From NCBI GenBank assembly GCA_963702565.1, contig CAVPDE010000014.1, positions 62,001 through 126,000 on the forward strand: a DNA stretch of 64,000 bases. The letters run 5' to 3'. Every line of letters begins with the position of its first letter. Within the stretch, counting starts at the first letter, position 1. Positions 8,494 through 16,903 of the stretch are shown here, piece after piece. The notes under the pieces were generated by a model. It worked only from the letters and a program-made list of their open reading frames with translations. It was not told the origin of the DNA and did not search any database. Origin of the DNA: CAVPDE01 sp963702565 (GTDB lineage Bacteria > Desulfobacterota > DSM-4660 > Desulfatiglandales > HGW-15). Both the position numbers and the translations under genes were made by a program.

Positions 8494-9348
8494 TTATTCC
8501 TTAGGGAACTTGTCTCGATAAACGGAAATAAAGTTCATGCAGTACTCGTCCCTGCCCATCAACAGGTCGGTGATCAAAGCCGATCGGCGGATCTCCCAGA
8601 CCGTGGGATCGAGAATCGGGCAGGTCACTCCGTGGATCGCGGCCATGGCCAGGAACACGCCGTTGATGGGGTGGCGCTCGGGAAGCCCGAAAGAGATGTT
8701 GCTCGCGCCCATGGTCTGATTGACCCCCAGTTCGTCGCGGATCATTCGCATGGCCTTGAGGGTCTCCAGGGCTGAAGTGTGATCCGTGCTGATGGCCATG
8801 GCCAGAGGATCAATGATCACGTCCTCAGGCGGGATGCCGATTTTCTTGGCCTCCTCCACGATCTTTCGGGCGATCTGGAGACGTTTCTGAGCGTCTTTTG
8901 GGATGCCGTCATCGTCCATGGTCAGACCGATGACCGCGGCCCCATACTGCTTGACCAGGGGCAGGACTTCCTTGAGCTTTCTTTCCTCCCCGTTCACGGA
9001 ATTGACCAGGGCCTTGCCCGCATAAGCCTCCAGCCCGGCTTCGAGGGCTTTGGGAAGGGCGGAGTCGATACACAGAGGAACCTCCGTGACTTCCTGCACA
9101 GCGAGAATGGCTTCCTTCAGGAGCTTGGGTTCATCGATGCCGGAGACGCCCACGTTTACGTCCAGCACGTGGGCCCCTTCCTTTACCTGCTTGATCGCTT
9201 CCTCCTGCACCAGTTTCAGGTTTTGCTCTTCCAGGGCCTTGGCCAGTTTTTTCCGGCCCGTGGGGTTGATCCTCTCCCCGATGATCACCATGGGGAGGTC
9301 CGGACCTATGACCACTGTCTGCGTTTGGCTTTTGAGCGTCGTTTCCAT
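8494..9348 (-). CDS. Methyltetrahydrofolate:corrinoid methyltransferase (pterin-binding, MeTr type)
   Basis: The product (about 284 residues) is a pterin-binding TIM barrel of the MetH/AcsE/MtgA group: IIGERINPTGRKK near the N-terminus, then HVLDVNVG, LCIDSAL, ALVNSVNGE and DPLAMAIS. In multi-component demethylases the enzyme moves a methyl group from methyl-corrinoid to tetrahydrofolate (methyltransferase II). The ATG at 9348 follows an AGGG element and gives the usual N-terminus. The frame stays open upstream to 9432 because the end of the preceding UroD-type gene has no stop in this frame. This may be an artefact of frameshifts. The corrinoid protein gene follows after 22 bases. Confidence 0.9.
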   Translation of the reverse strand: METTLKSQTQTVVIGPDLPMVIIGERINPTGRKKLAKALEEQNLKLVQEEAIKQVKEGAHVLDVNVGVSGIDEPKLLKEAILAVQEVTEVPLCIDSALPKALEAGLEAYAGKALVNSVNGEERKLKEVLPLVKQYGAAVIGLTMDDDGIPKDAQKRLQIARKIVEEAKKIGIPPEDVIIDPLAMAISTDHTSALETLKAMRMIRDELGVNQTMGASNISFGLPERHPINGVFLAMAAIHGVTCPILDPTVWEIRRSALITDLLMGRDEYCMNFISVYRDKFPKE

Positions 9349-10406
9349 GGTTACCCTATCTTTCCCGTATTCTTCGGCCGTTTTTCTGGCGGTTTTCACG
9401 TTCTCATCAGGGGTGCCGTAGGTGAGGCCCACTGTGTCGATCGAGTAGTTCGTCCAGGGGCGCGCCCTGGTCGATCAGCTTCCTGACTTCCGCCGCCACC
9501 TCTTCAGGGGTCCCGTTCTTCATGAGCACAGGGCTGATGCGGGCATTCACGGCCACATCCGGCCCCAGCATCTGCCTGCATCTCTTGACGTCCGAGCCGA
9601 AACCGATTTCCACGAACTTGAGATGGCGGACTTTGGCGTACCCTTCCAGGACCTCGTTCACCGAGCCGCAGTGGTGGATTCCGAAACCATGGCCCTTGAA
9701 CGCGTCAGCCACCTCGTTGTCATACCGGAGGAGGAAGGTCTCGTAAATGTTGTTGGAGATCTGCTCTTCGGTGCAGTTGGGGATCACGGCAATCTCAGGG
9801 GCGGCCATGGGCGTCACATCCACGGCGCCGGTGCCCGTCGCCTTGTAGTTGAATTCGAAAGAGCTGCTTTACGCATTCGGTGCAGATCCGCAGCAGATGA
9901 TGGCAGAGATCCGGATTCTCGAAGTAATCGATATAAAGCTGATCGCCCCGGATCTTCAGCGCCAGATTTTGAATGCCTGTGGTGTTGATGTCCCCGATGA
10001 CCTTCCCGTACTTCTTCTTTAGGTAGTCGATCTGCTTGATCCATTCGGTCATGGGCCAGGTGTTGAGAATGTCAGGAACCTCCAGCTTCATCACCTTGTC
10101 TTCCGAGAGGTTCATGGGCATGGCCCAGGGCAGGGCTTCATCCTCGAAAACCACTTCGCACCCGAAGATCGCCGGAAGCGTGACCATGCCTGCGGTGATG
10201 ATGGGCTTGGGCTTCGGGTTGGGATCCCCGAGCCCCACATCGCCGAATCTCTCGTAAAGCGCTTTGTCCATGGCCATCCTGGCCTCGATTCTGGTCTCGG
10301 GGTCGAGGTAGTACTGCTTGTTAAACGATATCCCGTAGTGCTTGTGAAACCAGTCCGCATAAAACCCGGTCTGGAGTCGCACGTGGGGCTGAGCTTTCGC
10401 ATTCAT
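9349..10406 (-). pseudogene. UroD-family corrinoid methyltransferase (methyltransferase I), frameshifted
   Basis: Three reading-frame segments form one UroD/MtaA/MtbA-like protein. The first (10406 to about 9860) ends in ECVKQLF. The second (about 9857 to 9452) carries VDVTPMAAPE, HHCGSVNEVL and GFGSDVKRC. The third (from about 9449) carries VGLTYGTPDENVK. Each junction is explained by one extra base: one in the AAA run at 9858-9860 and one near 9449-9452. The normal stop is also missed: a TAG near 9356 would be in frame if one base were restored, and otherwise the frame runs into the next gene. The family transfers a methyl group from substrate to a corrinoid protein. It is the first gene of the operon, has a good ribosome site and lies behind a sigma54-type promoter. 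It could be a decaying gene or a sequencing artefact. Confidence 0.85.
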
Positions 10407-10493
10407 GATGCTTCCTCCTTGTCGTGCTCCGGATTCGGTCGCCCTATGGCAGGGCTCCCATGACTTGGAACAGGAACCGCACTTCCCTGGATG

Positions 10494-10509
10494 AGCAAGG
10501 TCTATGCCA
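10494..10509 (-). promoter_or_regulatory. Sigma54 (-24/-12) promoter of the corrinoid methyltransferase operon
   Basis: On the minus strand the sequence reads TGGCATAGACCTTGCT, matching TGGCAC-N5-TTGCW with the essential GG and GC separated by ten bases. The first gene starts at 10406, about 75 bases downstream of the expected transcription start. A sigma54-dependent activator gene lies in the same cluster. Confidence 0.85.
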
Positions 10510-10596
10510 AAGAGCGGGAAGCGGGAGATCCGTTCCTTAACGAGAACAAAGGGCCTTTTGAAAATGAGCCTGGAATATATGTGCCGCTCGTCATGC

Positions 10597-10714
10597 GATT
10601 CCCGGTCATGGGGAACCTCTGATTCAACCGTTTTCCAGCAGGCCCGTGTTCCCGGTCCCGGCGATCAGGGTGTTCTTCCTATCACACGCGTGGTGCGAAA
10701 ATACACCGGGAATC
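10597..10714. promoter_or_regulatory. Possible activator-binding half-sites upstream of the sigma54 promoter
   Basis: GATTCCCGGT (10597-10606), GTTCCCGGT (10648-10656) and the inverted ACCGGGAATC (10705-10714) are spaced 50 to 60 bases apart. They lie 90-220 bases upstream of the -24/-12 promoter at 10494-10509, where enhancer-binding proteins usually bind. The link to the local activator is inference. Confidence 0.4.
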
Positions 10715-10822
10715 CCTTCTGCGGTGCGATTCATCACCACCTTTTCTCTTCTCTTTGCGTTTGAATTCGTAGCAGAAGGTACGATTGGCCATTGGATTCG
10801 ACAGAAGCACCCCGTTTTTCCC

Positions 10823-10838
10823 TTGGTATGGATCATGC
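10823..10838 (+). promoter_or_regulatory. Weak -24/-12 promoter candidate for the TRAP operon
   Basis: TGGTATGGATCATGCA keeps GG and GC ten bases apart but departs from the consensus at the TGGCAC and TTGC positions. It points toward dctP, whose start is about 330 bases further on, which is a long leader. Confidence 0.3.
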
Positions 10839-11165
10839 AATATCTAACGCAACACCGTGCAGCTCCTTGCGGCAGGTGAAGGTGGTTTTCACGAGGCATG
10901 GGCTTGGAGACACAAGCCAAGGACTTCATTCATGAGTCCGATCCGCACATTTCTAGTCGGCATTTCTTTACATTCTTTGAAGGGCGGTGGAAACGCCGTG
11001 TGGACTCCATTGTCACATGGGGGATGACGCGGTTTGGTGGCAGACGGGAATGAAGAAGACAACCATACTTAGGGGGAAAGGAGGTGAGAGGGGCTCTTTA
11101 GGAAACGAAAAAGGTTTTGCCGTATTTCCTCAGCTTGGTGAAGCAAAAATCCAAAGGAGGTAAAC

Positions 11166-12273
11166 ATGAAGGGTAAGAAAACGTTATTCGTGATCGGGTT
11201 GGCGATTCTGCTGGGCTTTTTCTTCGTAGCGCCCTCGATGGCCTGGCAGGAGCAGAAACCGGAGTTCGTGTGGAAGTGCCAGTCAGGCTGGCCCCGGAGC
11301 AGCGGACTTCATTATCTTCAGATGAGAACCCTGGATTTCATCGAAGCCTGGACCAAAGGTAGAGTCAAATTCGAGAGATATTCGACAGACGAGATCGTTC
11401 CGGGCTACGAAGTCTGGAAAGCCGTGGCAGAAGGGTGTGATCCCAACAGGAGTTGCGTGCACCTGCTACGCCATGAGCCGGGTGTGGACTTCCGGCATGT
11501 ACTGCTCTTCTCCCGGGCTGGGCCCCGTGGAAAAACTGGCCTTTTATCATGGCACGCCGGATGTGGCAAAGACCAAGGACTTCAGGACTCCGGTCTGGAA
11601 ACAGCTGGAGGGGTCGATCGCCAAGAACTTCAACGGCATGGTGGTGCTGCCGAGCGCCATGCAGTCCACTGAAACGTTCCTTTACTCCACCAAACCGATC
11701 AACAGCATCGATGACCTCAAGAAACTCAAAATCCGTTCCGTGGGCATCCGGGGTGACGTGTTCAAACACGCTGGGGTTTCATGCGTCGGCATGCCCGCAG
11801 GAGAAGTGGTGGCGGCCATGGACAGGGGCGTGATCGACGGCGCCGAGTTCGCGAACTTCTTCGGAGATATTCCTCTGGGATTCGCCGCAGCCGCCAAGTA
11901 CATCTATTTCAACCCCTACAACGCGCAACCCTCGAACCTGCAGTTCTTCATCAACGGAAAGGAGTGGGCGAAGGTGCCGCCTGATCTGAAGAAGCTGATC
12001 GAAGAGGCATGCTTCGAGTCTGAGAAGTGGTCTCTCGCCGAATGCCTGTTCCTGGACATCCTGACCATGAAAAGAGCCGAGCAGGAATTCAAGGCGAAGA
12101 TCGCGATCATCCCCATGGAAGTCGGGAAGTACATCAACGACAAAGCTCTGGAGTTCTACAACATCAAGCGGAAAGAAGTCCCTGAACTGGACGCGTACAT
12201 GAAGGAATATGAAGCCTTCTTTGCGCCGGACAACTATGGCAAATATGTGCCGTTTGTGAAGTCGCTTCTGTAA
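11166..12273 (+). pseudogene. dctP: TRAP transporter substrate-binding protein DctP, one frameshift
   Basis: This is a periplasmic solute receptor of a tripartite ATP-independent transporter. It has a signal peptide (residues 1-26, ending SMAWQ), a receptor core with GYEVWKAVAEG, and later AMQSTETFLYS, IRSVGIRGDVF and VVAAMDRGVIDGAEF. The first frame covers 11166-11435 and the second 11437-12273. One extra T at about 11436 separates them, and removing it gives continuous VAEGVIPTG. The VVAAMDRGVIDGAE segment is the usual DctP conserved region. A strong AAAGGAGGT site precedes the ATG. dctQ and dctM follow on the same strand. The ligand is probably a carboxylate, given the family and the CoA-transferase nearby. 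Confidence 0.9.
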
Positions 12274-12346
12274 GATGCGAAACGGCTGGGCAGGCGGGCC
12301 GTTCGAGTCCGCCTGTCCTGTTCCAGTCAATGAGGAGGCATCTCAA

Positions 12347-12870
12347 ATGATTATTCCGTACCTATATCAAAGTGGTGGACACCATCAATGAGTGGGTGGG
12401 CAAGACAGTGATGTGGCTGTTCCTCGCTGCTCACAGCGAGTGTCCTGATCGATATGTTCTATCGGTTTCTGACGGGCAGATCCACGGACTGGGCTTTTGA
12501 TATCAACTACATGATTTATGCGACCAACTTCATGCTTGCAGGCGGTTTCTGCATGCTCCATGAAAAGCATGTGAGGGTGGACGCCTTCTACAACATGATG
12601 CCGCTCCGGTGGCAGGGCATTCTGGAGATCATTTTCTTCCTGGTCCTTCTCTTCCCCATGACCATTTTGTGTCTGAAATCCACCTGGTTCAATTTTGTGC
12701 AGGCCGTGGCGTCCAAAGAGATCTCCATCGTGAGCCCGTGGCATCCGCCCGTCTACCATTTCAAGTTCATCATGCCCCTGGCGTTTTTCCTTCTCCTCAT
12801 CCAGGAGATCGCCCAGTTCATCCGCTATGTTTACCAGGCTGTTAAGGGGGTGCGCTATGAGTACAAATGA
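12347..12870 (+). pseudogene. dctQ: TRAP transporter small permease DctQ, two frameshifts
   Basis: The four-helix small membrane subunit is split over three frames. The ATG at 12347 follows AGGAGG and gives MII, then one extra T near 12352-12353 shifts the frame to a segment with YIKVVDTINEWVGK. A second extra base near 12426 shifts it again to LLTASVLIDMFYRFLTG. The last frame runs to 12870, with FDINYMIYATNFMLAGG and HEKHVRVDAFY, typical of DctQ. Its end overlaps the dctM start by 14 bases, suggesting translational coupling. The corrected length (about 173 residues) is normal for the family. Confidence 0.85.
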
Positions 12871-14192
12871 AATCTATGCCGTGTCGATGATCATCATTCT
12901 CATAGGCGCCGTGCTCCTGGGGCTGCCGGTTGCCCTTGTGATGGCCGGGCTGGGAATCGTTGTTGGAACTATTGCCTTACGGGTCCGCGATCATCTCGTA
13001 CCAGGCGGCTCTGAATGTTTTCGGGGTCATGTCGGGGTGGGAGCTCCTGGCCATTCCGCTCTTCGTTTTCATGGGGGTGCTTCTTGAAAAGGCGGACATC
13101 GCCGGAAGGCTTTACCTGGGTCTCAGGCTGCTTTTCGGGCCCATCCGCGGAGGACTTGCTCTCGCCACCATGGGCATCGCCATTCTTTTTGCAGCGTGCA
13201 CCGGCATCGCCGGCGCATCGGTGATTGCCATCGGCCTCATTGCCATGCCCTCCATGCTGAAATACGGTTACGACAAACGGTTGGTCGCAGGGGCTATCTG
13301 CTCGGGCGGGGGCTTGGGCGTCATCATCCCTCCGAGCATCATGCTGATCATTTACGGCCCTGTGGCCGGCGTTTCCATCTCCTTGCTTTTCTTTGCCGCC
13401 ATGCTTCCGGGCGTGCTCATGGGCCTCATCTACCTCGCATACATGCTGACCGTGTGTTTCATCTGGCCTGACAAAGGTCCCCCGGCAAGCAAAGAAGAAC
13501 GCGCCGAGTATTCCAAAAAAGATATCGCAAAACTCTTGCTGGTCGCGGGTGCGCCGCCCATGGCCCTTATTTTCCTGGTTCTTGGCGGTATCTTTTTCGG
13601 TTTTGCAGCGCCTACAGAGGCTGCGGCCCTAGGGAGCATCGGCGCCTTTATCATGGTCTTGGGTTATCGCAAGTTCAGCTTCAAGATGTTACGGGACAGC
13701 TGTTACAGCTCTCTCGGGATCAGCAGCTTCATCATGTGGCTCGTGCTGGGCGCCAAGTTCTTCATGACCACCTTCAACAAGCTGGGTGGAGGGGCCATGA
13801 TCGAGCGCTGGCTCCTGGGCCTCAATGTGGCGCCGGAGTGGATGCTGGTGGTGATGCTCGGAATCATCTTCATCATGGGATTTATTATGGACTGGATCGG
13901 CATCCTCCTCGTGGTGGTGCCGATTTTTGTTCCCATTGTGGCGGCTATGAAGTGGGATCCCTACTGGTTTGCCGTCATGTTCTGCATCACCCTGCAGATC
14001 TCATACATTACGCCGCCTTTCGCTTATTCGATCTTTTACCTGAAAGGGATCGCGCCCAAGGGGGTCACTCTGGCGGATATCTGCTATGGTTGCATTCCTT
14101 TCATACGCCTGCAGATCCTCGACCTGATCATTCTTTACTTCTGGCCGGACATTGCTCTGTATCTGCCGAGAATGATGGTGGCGGGAAAGTGA
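12857..14192 (+). pseudogene. dctM: TRAP transporter large permease DctM, one frameshift
   Basis: The large permease of about 444 residues starts at the ATG 12857 (STNEIYAVSMIIILIGAV). It changes frame near 12959, where one extra base stands before LELLPYGSAIISYQAAL. The remainder is intact and has the DctM helices and loops, including ATMGIAILFAACTGIAGAS, ICSGGGLGVIIPPS, PTEAAALGSIGA and ITPPFAYSIFYLKG. It forms the ion-coupled transport channel with DctQ. A weak hairpin of CCTCTCCC/GGGGAGG type follows at about 14220-14240. Confidence 0.9.
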
Positions 14193-14355
14193 CGAAAGGG
14201 TCTTCTAAGAAATGGATTAATCCTCTCCCTTAGGGGAGGGTTATAAACCTGTGGGCTTGTTGTTAAGGAGAAGAGGGTAGAGGCAAGCGAGCGCTCAGAC
14301 CGGTTCGGCAGGCCGACAGGTATATACTCGGTCCAAAAAAGGAGATGAATGAATT

Positions 14356-15151
14356 ATGGCTTACAAACACATTCTGTATGAAGAGAATAAAAAGGACTTA
14401 CATCGGGATCCTGACTCTCAACGAACCCGAGAAGCGCAATGCCCTCGGGAAAGAGGCTGAGGAGGAAATCACCCATGTGATTCAGGATGCGGGGAAGAGG
14501 GAAGCCTTGAAGGTAATGATTCTCAGGGCCGCTGGCGATATATTCTGCGCCGGCCACAACCGCGCCGAGATCCTGAACCAGCCGGCCAGCGCCATCCGGA
14601 GGCTGTTCCACACCTCTTTTAACATGATGACCGCCATGCGCGCGGCTCCCTTCTGCATCATTGCGGAGGTCCAGGGCATTGCCATGGCCGGCGGCTGCCA
14701 TCTGGCGGCAGGGTGCGACCTGATCACGGCGGGCAAGGAAAAGGCCAAGTTCGGAATGACCGGCCTGATCTACTCCTACAACTGCTCCACTCCTACCATC
14801 GCGGTGAGCCGGGCGGTCCCGCAGAAAAAGTGCATGGAAATGCTCATGACCGCCAACCTGTACACAGCGGAAGAGGCTGCGGCCTTTGGCCTGGTCAATA
14901 AGATTTATCCGGACGACAAGCTCCACGAGATGACCTATGCCTGGGCCAAGGACATCGCCAAGACCAGCAAATACGCTATCTACACCTCCAAGCAGGTTTA
15001 CTATGCTCAGGTGGAGATGACGGAGTTCCAAGCCTACAGCTATGCCATCGAAATGATGGCTCTCGAAGGCATCAGCGTCAATGCCACGGAAGGCTTCACC
15101 GCCTTCCTGGGCAAACGCGAACCCAAGTGGGACGAGTCGACGATTTTCTAA
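14356..15151 (+). CDS. Crotonase-family (enoyl-CoA hydratase-like) protein lacking the usual catalytic glutamates, N-terminal frameshift
   Basis: The natural start is probably the ATG at 14356 (AYKHILYEENK), which follows GGAGAT. One extra A in the run 14389-14393 then puts the remaining sequence, YIGILTLNEPEKRNALG onward, in another frame. The crotonase fold is clear: CoA loop FCAGHNRAE and oxyanion-hole region GIAMAGGCHLAAGCDL. However, GGGxEL has become GGCHL, and the second glutamate region reads FGMTGLIYSYNCSTP, so neither classic catalytic Glu is present. The NCSTP and RAVPQKK segments resemble the ECHDC3 group. It may act as an isomerase, lyase or thioesterase on a CoA ester. The adjacent CoA-transferase and TRAP genes suggest a shared pathway. 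Confidence 0.85.
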
Positions 15152-15170
15152 ACCCGGCTTTCGCGGAAAA

Positions 15171-15208
15171 TGAAACGAGCTCTCCTGGTTTCAGGAGAGC
15201 TCGTTTCA
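15171..15208. terminator. Long perfect hairpin after the TRAP/crotonase operon
   Basis: A 17-bp perfect stem (TGAAACGAGCTCTCCTG and its complement) with a 4-base GTTT loop begins 19 bases after the stop of the crotonase gene. A short T-rich tail follows on the plus strand, so it probably ends this operon. It may also act against transcription of the HEAT gene from the other side. Confidence 0.85.
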
Positions 15209-15212
15209 TTTC

Positions 15213-15261
15213 AAAATCCCGCCAACCCCCCTTTAGTAAAGGGGGGCACGGGGGGATTTGT
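15213..15261. repeat. G/C palindromic dispersed repeat, copy 2
   Basis: Core CCCCCCTTTAGTAAAGGGGGG with AAAATCCC and GGGGGATTT flanks. It nearly matches the copies at 4335-4380 and 30194-30262 and lies between two convergent genes, directly after the terminator. Confidence 0.85.
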
Positions 15262-15279
15262 CCTCGCGTTCAGTTCACG

Positions 15280-16062
15280 CTATTTCGCTCTATTCTCCGC
15301 CCACCACTTCTGCCATTCCGCAGGGTTCTCGCCGAAATCCTTTGAGGTGATCCTGCCGAGCGCTCTTGAGGCTTGAAGACGAAGATCTGCATCTGCCTCT
15401 CCAAGCGCGGAAATGAGCGGCTCAACTGCCAATGGATCTCCAGCCTTTCCCAAAGCCCAGGCCGCGTCAGCCCTTGTTTCAACGGGTTTTCCCTTGTTCG
15501 AAAGAACCCCCAGCAGCCCCTGGACCGAAGGTTTCCCTATCTGAGCAAGCGAAGCGGCAGCAAGCATGCGGACATTTCGGTCCTTGTCATCGAGGGTTCG
15601 CAACAGGCACTCCACTGCCATGGGATCCTTGATTTCGCCGAGGATTCTCGCGACGCGTTTCCGGATGTCCAGGTTCTCATCGGTAGATGCCTTTATAAGA
15701 GCGGGCACAGCGCCCTTTCCCTGAGAGATCAGGGTCTTTTCCGCCTCATCCGCGGGGGTCACATGATTGTGGCCGCAGCCAAGACCGGGACTGCAGCCCG
15801 TCCACTCGTCATGAAGATTGGAAATGAGAAAAGGGGCTGAGGGAAGAGCCTTGTCCCCCATTTTCATGAGGTGAAAGGCTGCTGAAGCCCGATCGGTTCC
15901 GTCAGGCGAGTAGAGCCTCTCGATCTGCTGCCTTACCTCTGCCGGGATCTGGGAAGGGATCTGGTCTTTGGGGATCGTGGGCTGCGCCATGGAAAGGGAA
16001 GCGGACAGAAACAGATTCGCCGCTGCCGCGAGCGTGCAAAGCAGGAAGAAAAATCTTTTCAT
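15280..16062 (-). CDS. Exported HEAT-repeat protein
   Basis: A 260-residue protein with an N-terminal signal peptide (ending SLSMAQ) and a short linker. At least four HEAT-type helical repeats follow: KGAVPALIKASTDENLDIRK, DPMAVECLLRTLDDKDRNVR, KPSVQGLLGVLSNKGKPVET and DPLAVEPLISALGEADADLR. An unusual cysteine/histidine-containing insert (GCSPGLGCGHNH) lies at about residues 90-101. HEAT proteins of this kind are scaffolds, and no catalytic function is visible. The C-terminus is WQKWWAENRAK. It lies between the crotonase gene (convergent) and the CoA-transferase genes (same strand, 41 bases upstream) and could be part of that operon. Confidence 0.8.
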   Translation of the reverse strand: MKRFFFLLCTLAAAANLFLSASLSMAQPTIPKDQIPSQIPAEVRQQIERLYSPDGTDRASAAFHLMKMGDKALPSAPFLISNLHDEWTGCSPGLGCGHNHVTPADEAEKTLISQGKGAVPALIKASTDENLDIRKRVARILGEIKDPMAVECLLRTLDDKDRNVRMLAAASLAQIGKPSVQGLLGVLSNKGKPVETRADAAWALGKAGDPLAVEPLISALGEADADLRLQASRALGRITSKDFGENPAEWQKWWAENRAK

Positions 16063-16103
16063 TTCATGTCTCCGTCAACGGGAATCCCCAGAGCCTAGCA
16101 CCA

Positions 16104-16898
16104 TTACTTTTTCTTTCTAAGAGAGCCGGTCTCGTCCACTTCTCTCAGGTTCTGCAGCTCCTTTTCCGTGGGCTCTGGCACGGTCTTCACGTTGGGGGAA
16201 AGCTTCAAGTCCCAGCCCGTGTTTGTCTTGATCTCTTCCACGCTGGAGAAAGGGAAGTAGGCGTCGAGATAAAACTCCTTGGTGGCCGGGTCCGGCCGCA
16301 GAATGCCGAGGGTGGTAATGATGGCACTCGGCCCTCCGCCCGGGAAATTGCATTTTTCCCTGGAATCGCCCCCGAAGAGATATCCGGGCGAAGAGATGTA
16401 ATCCACCCGTTCGGAGAAGCGTTTCTTCTCATGGGCCGCCATGATGAGGAAGCGCTTGCAGCCCACGGCAATGTCATTGGCGCCGCCGCTCCCATTGAGC
16501 CGGATCCGGGGAGGATTGTAACGCCCCACTTTCCAGGGCGGGGCATCGTCCCAGATGCCCGTGGTGTTGACATTGCCGTATTTGTCGATCTGGGCCGCTC
16601 CGATGATCCCCACATCGGCTTTCCCGGAAGCGACCAGGAAGCCCAATGCGTCGATGGCATTGGTGAAGCTGGTCGCATTGACGCAGAGGCGGTTGCACTC
16701 GATGCCCCAGGGAAGACCTCCCACCGGGGTGGAGCCGTAAATGCCTCCCTCGGTAAACGCTCTCAGATTCGGAGCATGGTTTTTCTTTGCCCAGTAACCG
16801 GCCAACATGCTGAGGCCTACGCCGAAAATCGCCAGTTCACCGTCCCGCAGCTCTCTGCCCGTGGCGATTGCCATAAATTCCTGTCTGGTGTAATCCAT
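16104..16898 (-). CDS. CoA-transferase family I, beta subunit (glutaconate CoA-transferase-like)
   Basis: The second subunit of a type I CoA-transferase, about 264 residues. The start at 16898 (MDYTRQEFMA) was preferred over the longer frame because it has an AAGGGGGT ribosome site and begins 5 bases after the alpha-subunit stop. APNLRAFTEGG contains the glutamate expected to form the CoA-thioester intermediate. GAAQIDKYGNVNTT and NGSGGANDIAVG are typical of the glutaconate/3-oxoadipate subgroup. The enzyme moves CoA from an acyl-CoA donor to a carboxylate. It lies in a sigma54-controlled operon beside TRAP import genes, so it may activate the imported acid. Confidence 0.9.
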   Translation of the reverse strand: MDYTRQEFMAIATGRELRDGELAIFGVGLSMLAGYWAKKNHAPNLRAFTEGGIYGSTPVGGLPWGIECNRLCVNATSFTNAIDALGFLVASGKADVGIIGAAQIDKYGNVNTTGIWDDAPPWKVGRYNPPRIRLNGSGGANDIAVGCKRFLIMAAHEKKRFSERVDYISSPGYLFGGDSREKCNFPGGGPSAIITTLGILRPDPATKEFYLDAYFPFSSVEEIKTNTGWDLKLSPNVKTVPEPTEKELQNLREVDETGSLRKKK

Positions 16899-16903
16899 GG
16901 TCC

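Larger units (their letters stand above)
10407..11165. other. Divergent intergenic control region between methyltransferase and TRAP operons
   Basis: No convincing gene was found in this 759-base space. The short open frames have no recognisable family or ribosome sites. It contains a strong minus-strand sigma54-type promoter (10494-10509), repeated half-sites of CCCGGT type (10597-10714), a weaker plus-strand -24/-12 candidate (10823-10838), and the AAAGGAGGT ribosome site of dctP just before 11166. It therefore looks like a bidirectional regulatory region. Confidence 0.6.

Noticed and set aside
10504..10929. Short open frames in the methyltransferase/TRAP intergenic space
   Set aside because: No ribosome sites, no hydrophobic or domain pattern, and they overlap the regulatory sites.
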